A DNA stretch of 64,000 nucleotides from Prevotella sp. Lineage in GTDB: Bacteria > Bacteroidota > Bacteroidia > Bacteroidales > Bacteroidaceae. The notes below the pieces were generated by a model. The model was given only the letters and a program-made list of their open reading frames with translations, was not told the DNA's origin and made no database searches. A program made the position numbers and the translations under genes. The DNA lies in NCBI GenBank assembly GCA_017410365.1, contig JAFQQY010000004.1, positions 62,001 to 126,000 of the forward strand, in the 5' to 3' direction. The first letter of the stretch is position 1, and every line of letters begins with the position of its first letter. This document shows, piece after piece, positions 62,632 through 64,000 of this stretch.

Positions 62632-62799
62632 TTAGTTTATCGTATAGACAGCAACCACTGCTATCATCATTAATAGTGCGATGATAATCAGGGAAATGAA
62701 AGAATACTTCTTGATTATCTTTCTTCTTTCGATAGCATTAAGACTCTGATACTTGAATCTTGTTGCATCATCCATGTGTTTATAATTTTTCTTACTCAT
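62632..62799 (-). CDS. Small single-helix membrane protein, 55 residues
   Basis: Reverse-strand ATG at 62797-62799 to TAA at 62632-62634. The N-terminal half is strongly basic (MSKKNYKHMDDATRFKYQSL, then RRKIIKKY); residues about 34-52 form one membrane helix (ISLIIIALLMMIAVVAVYTI). It begins 2 nt after the stop of the upstream glycosidase, so it is probably translated with it. Orientation by the positive-inside rule: N-terminus in the cytoplasm. Function unknown. Confidence 0.6.
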   Translation of the reverse strand: MSKKNYKHMDDATRFKYQSLNAIERRKIIKKYSFISLIIIALLMMIAVVAVYTIN

Positions 62800-62801
62800 A
62801 G

Positions 62802-64000
62802 TTATAGAGTTTTAATCAGTTTGACATCAGAGTTAAGTCCGCTCTTCACAACTTCCCAATTAGCGTATGAAGTCTTCTTGTAATTAATGTCAACCACATT
62901 AATCTCGTCGAACTTACGCCACTTCACGCCTTGTCTGTCGAGTTCGGCAATTCGGTTAGCCGGAAGATTTGTAACCTCTATGCGGATAGTGTTCTTGCCT
63001 TCTTTAAATGCGTCGTTGCAATTTAATACAAACGGAACAGACCATGCGCAACCAATCAACTGGCCATTGACAAATACACGGGCACTTTCACGCACATCAC
63101 CTAAGTCGATAGCCCATTTTGCCTTTGCTTCGTCTTTAGTAAAGTTGATTTCTGTGGTATAAGCACCTGTACCCATGGTTACTCTTGCTGTATCGTTCAA
63201 TGTCTCCCAAGTCTTCAATGCCTCCATTTCAAACTTAGAATTTACCTGTGGAGCAGATTCTACGAACTCAAAGTTCCACTTGCCGTCAACAGTTTTTACA
63301 GTAGCATCCAGTTGCATGCGCATCTTGTTTGCCGCTGGCAGTACGCTATTGTATGTCTGAAGAATCATTGATTCACCGCTTCTCAAGTCAATCTTGACAC
63401 CTTCTGCATTCATATCAACACTGTAAATCTCGCCAGTCAACGGGTCAAACCAACGTGCATCCTTCATGCTTACTGTAAGAGGTATACGTGCACTTACATC
63501 ATTTGGTGTCAAATTGGCTATGAAGTAGTGGTGACCGGTAGCGTTCTTGCGTCTGATGGCGCGCAAACCATACTGGCTCTTCATCACTTCTGCATCAGTT
63601 GCCTTGGCCATATCACTTACATTTGTGCCGTAAATGATTTTTGCACCCTGTGATTTCAGATTATTAATATGTGCCTTTACCTTTTCTGGCATGTTTCCAC
63701 TGCCTGGGATAATAAGAGCAGAATAGCGAGTTCCCGCAGCTGTCTGCAGCATACCGTTGACGTATGTTGTACCCATGAGATACTTCTCACTGATATAGTC
63801 ACAGTCGTAACCAGCCTTGTCAATCTCAAGAATACTCTTTATGAAGTCTGGAGCTTTCTTTGCCATTGAGTGAATGTCAAACTGCATAAGCAGCGACCCC
63901 GGACCTTTACCCTTACGCTCTGCCCACATATCGCGTACTGGCAGATATACAAGGAAGTCATTGTCAGGCTGTCCCATCTGAAGGAAGCTCTGACATCTTT
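62802..64000 (-). CDS. GH106-like glycoside hydrolase (alpha-L-rhamnosidase type), C-terminal part
   Basis: The frame stays open to the window edge, so the 5' part is missing; at least 399 residues are visible. SFLQMGQPDNDFLVYLPVRD, then GYDCDYISEKYL and RYSALIIPGSGNMPEKV match the class-A beta-galactosidase/trimerisation-like part of GH106 rhamnosidases. The C-terminal 150 residues form a galactose-binding beta-sandwich (ESARVFVNGQLIGCAWSVPF, NTIRIEVTNLPANRIAELD). It would remove L-rhamnose from pectin side chains. GH2-like relatives remain possible; the catalytic residues lie outside the visible part or are unassigned. Confidence 0.65.
   Translation of the reverse strand, partial: RCQSFLQMGQPDNDFLVYLPVRDMWAERKGKGPGSLLMQFDIHSMAKKAPDFIKSILEIDKAGYDCDYISEKYLMGTTYVNGMLQTAAGTRYSALIIPGSGNMPEKVKAHINNLKSQGAKIIYGTNVSDMAKATDAEVMKSQYGLRAIRRKNATGHHYFIANLTPNDVSARIPLTVSMKDARWFDPLTGEIYSVDMNAEGVKIDLRSGESMILQTYNSVLPAANKMRMQLDATVKTVDGKWNFEFVESAPQVNSKFEMEALKTWETLNDTARVTMGTGAYTTEINFTKDEAKAKWAIDLGDVRESARVFVNGQLIGCAWSVPFVLNCNDAFKEGKNTIRIEVTNLPANRIAELDRQGVKWRKFDEINVVDINYKKTSYANWEVVKSGLNSDVKLIKTL

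Overview
The window looks like a chromosomal segment of a gut or oral Bacteroidales bacterium, most likely Prevotellaceae (Prevotella/Segatella type). The reasons are: Bacteroidetes promoters (TAnnTTTG at -7, often with TTTG 19-20 nt upstream) in front of many genes, few Shine-Dalgarno sequences, a Rho with a long charged N-terminal insertion, a TamL-type lipoprotein, DUF2723 and DUF3098 proteins, an SDR-type fructuronate reductase beside uxuA, and a pyruvate:ferredoxin oxidoreductase with strongly biased codons. The species cannot be fixed from the sequence alone.

Layout. 1-4.7 kb: the 5' part of ftsK (reverse strand), divergent from a coupled run of 3'-5' exonuclease, RlmI-type methyltransferase, tilS and a nitrilase-family amidase. 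4.7-10.5 kb: an A+T-rich accessory island with three near-identical scars of an RHS gene, each followed by a different intact small gene. 10.6-18.6 kb: clpC, gyrA and two secreted TPR proteins. 18.7-24.1 kb: tRNA-Gly(CCC), tRNA-Thr(CGT), uvrA, a TIGR02757 protein and uxaB. 24.2-32.4 kb: mntP, uxuB/uxuA, proS, an OmpA-like lipoprotein, mtgA, a short HPPK-like protein and rho. 32.8-42.6 kb: a GH43 enzyme coupled to an ATP-grasp-like protein, an AAA ATPase, nifJ, and xpt with a purine permease. 42.6-46.6 kb: DUF3098, a DUF2723 membrane protein and a membrane-anchored winged-helix regulator. 46.6-50.1 kb: a second decayed region holding a GH27 alpha-galactosidase remnant, small orphan genes and a 1-kb repeat-rich spacer. 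50.1-64 kb: nitroreductase, DUF2520, KdsC-like, Maf, a possible small RNA, a TrmH-family methyltransferase, TamL, an MBL hydrolase, a DEAD-box helicase, serC-serA, HIT, DUF1015, YigZ, a 55-residue membrane protein and the 3' part of a GH106-like glycosidase.

How the parts relate. UxuA, UxuB and UxaB serve hexuronate breakdown. With the GH43, GH106-like and dead GH27 genes they suggest a pectin or hemicellulose diet. serC and serA make serine. xpt with its permease salvages xanthine. RlmI, TilS and the TrmH-family enzyme act on RNA.

The most notable system is the island at 6.6-9.7 kb. Three copies of a module of signal peptide plus the last RHS segment have lost nearly all of the toxin tip, while each downstream gene is intact and overlaps or abuts the stop codon of a leftover tail. 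I read this as an orphan immunity-gene bank left by RHS toxin cassettes. Other structures worth a look are a family of 22-bp-period degenerate tandem repeats in three spacers, nested palindromes and GTGACA iterons at 49.2-49.9 kb, and a compact promoter-hairpin unit at 52.6 kb.
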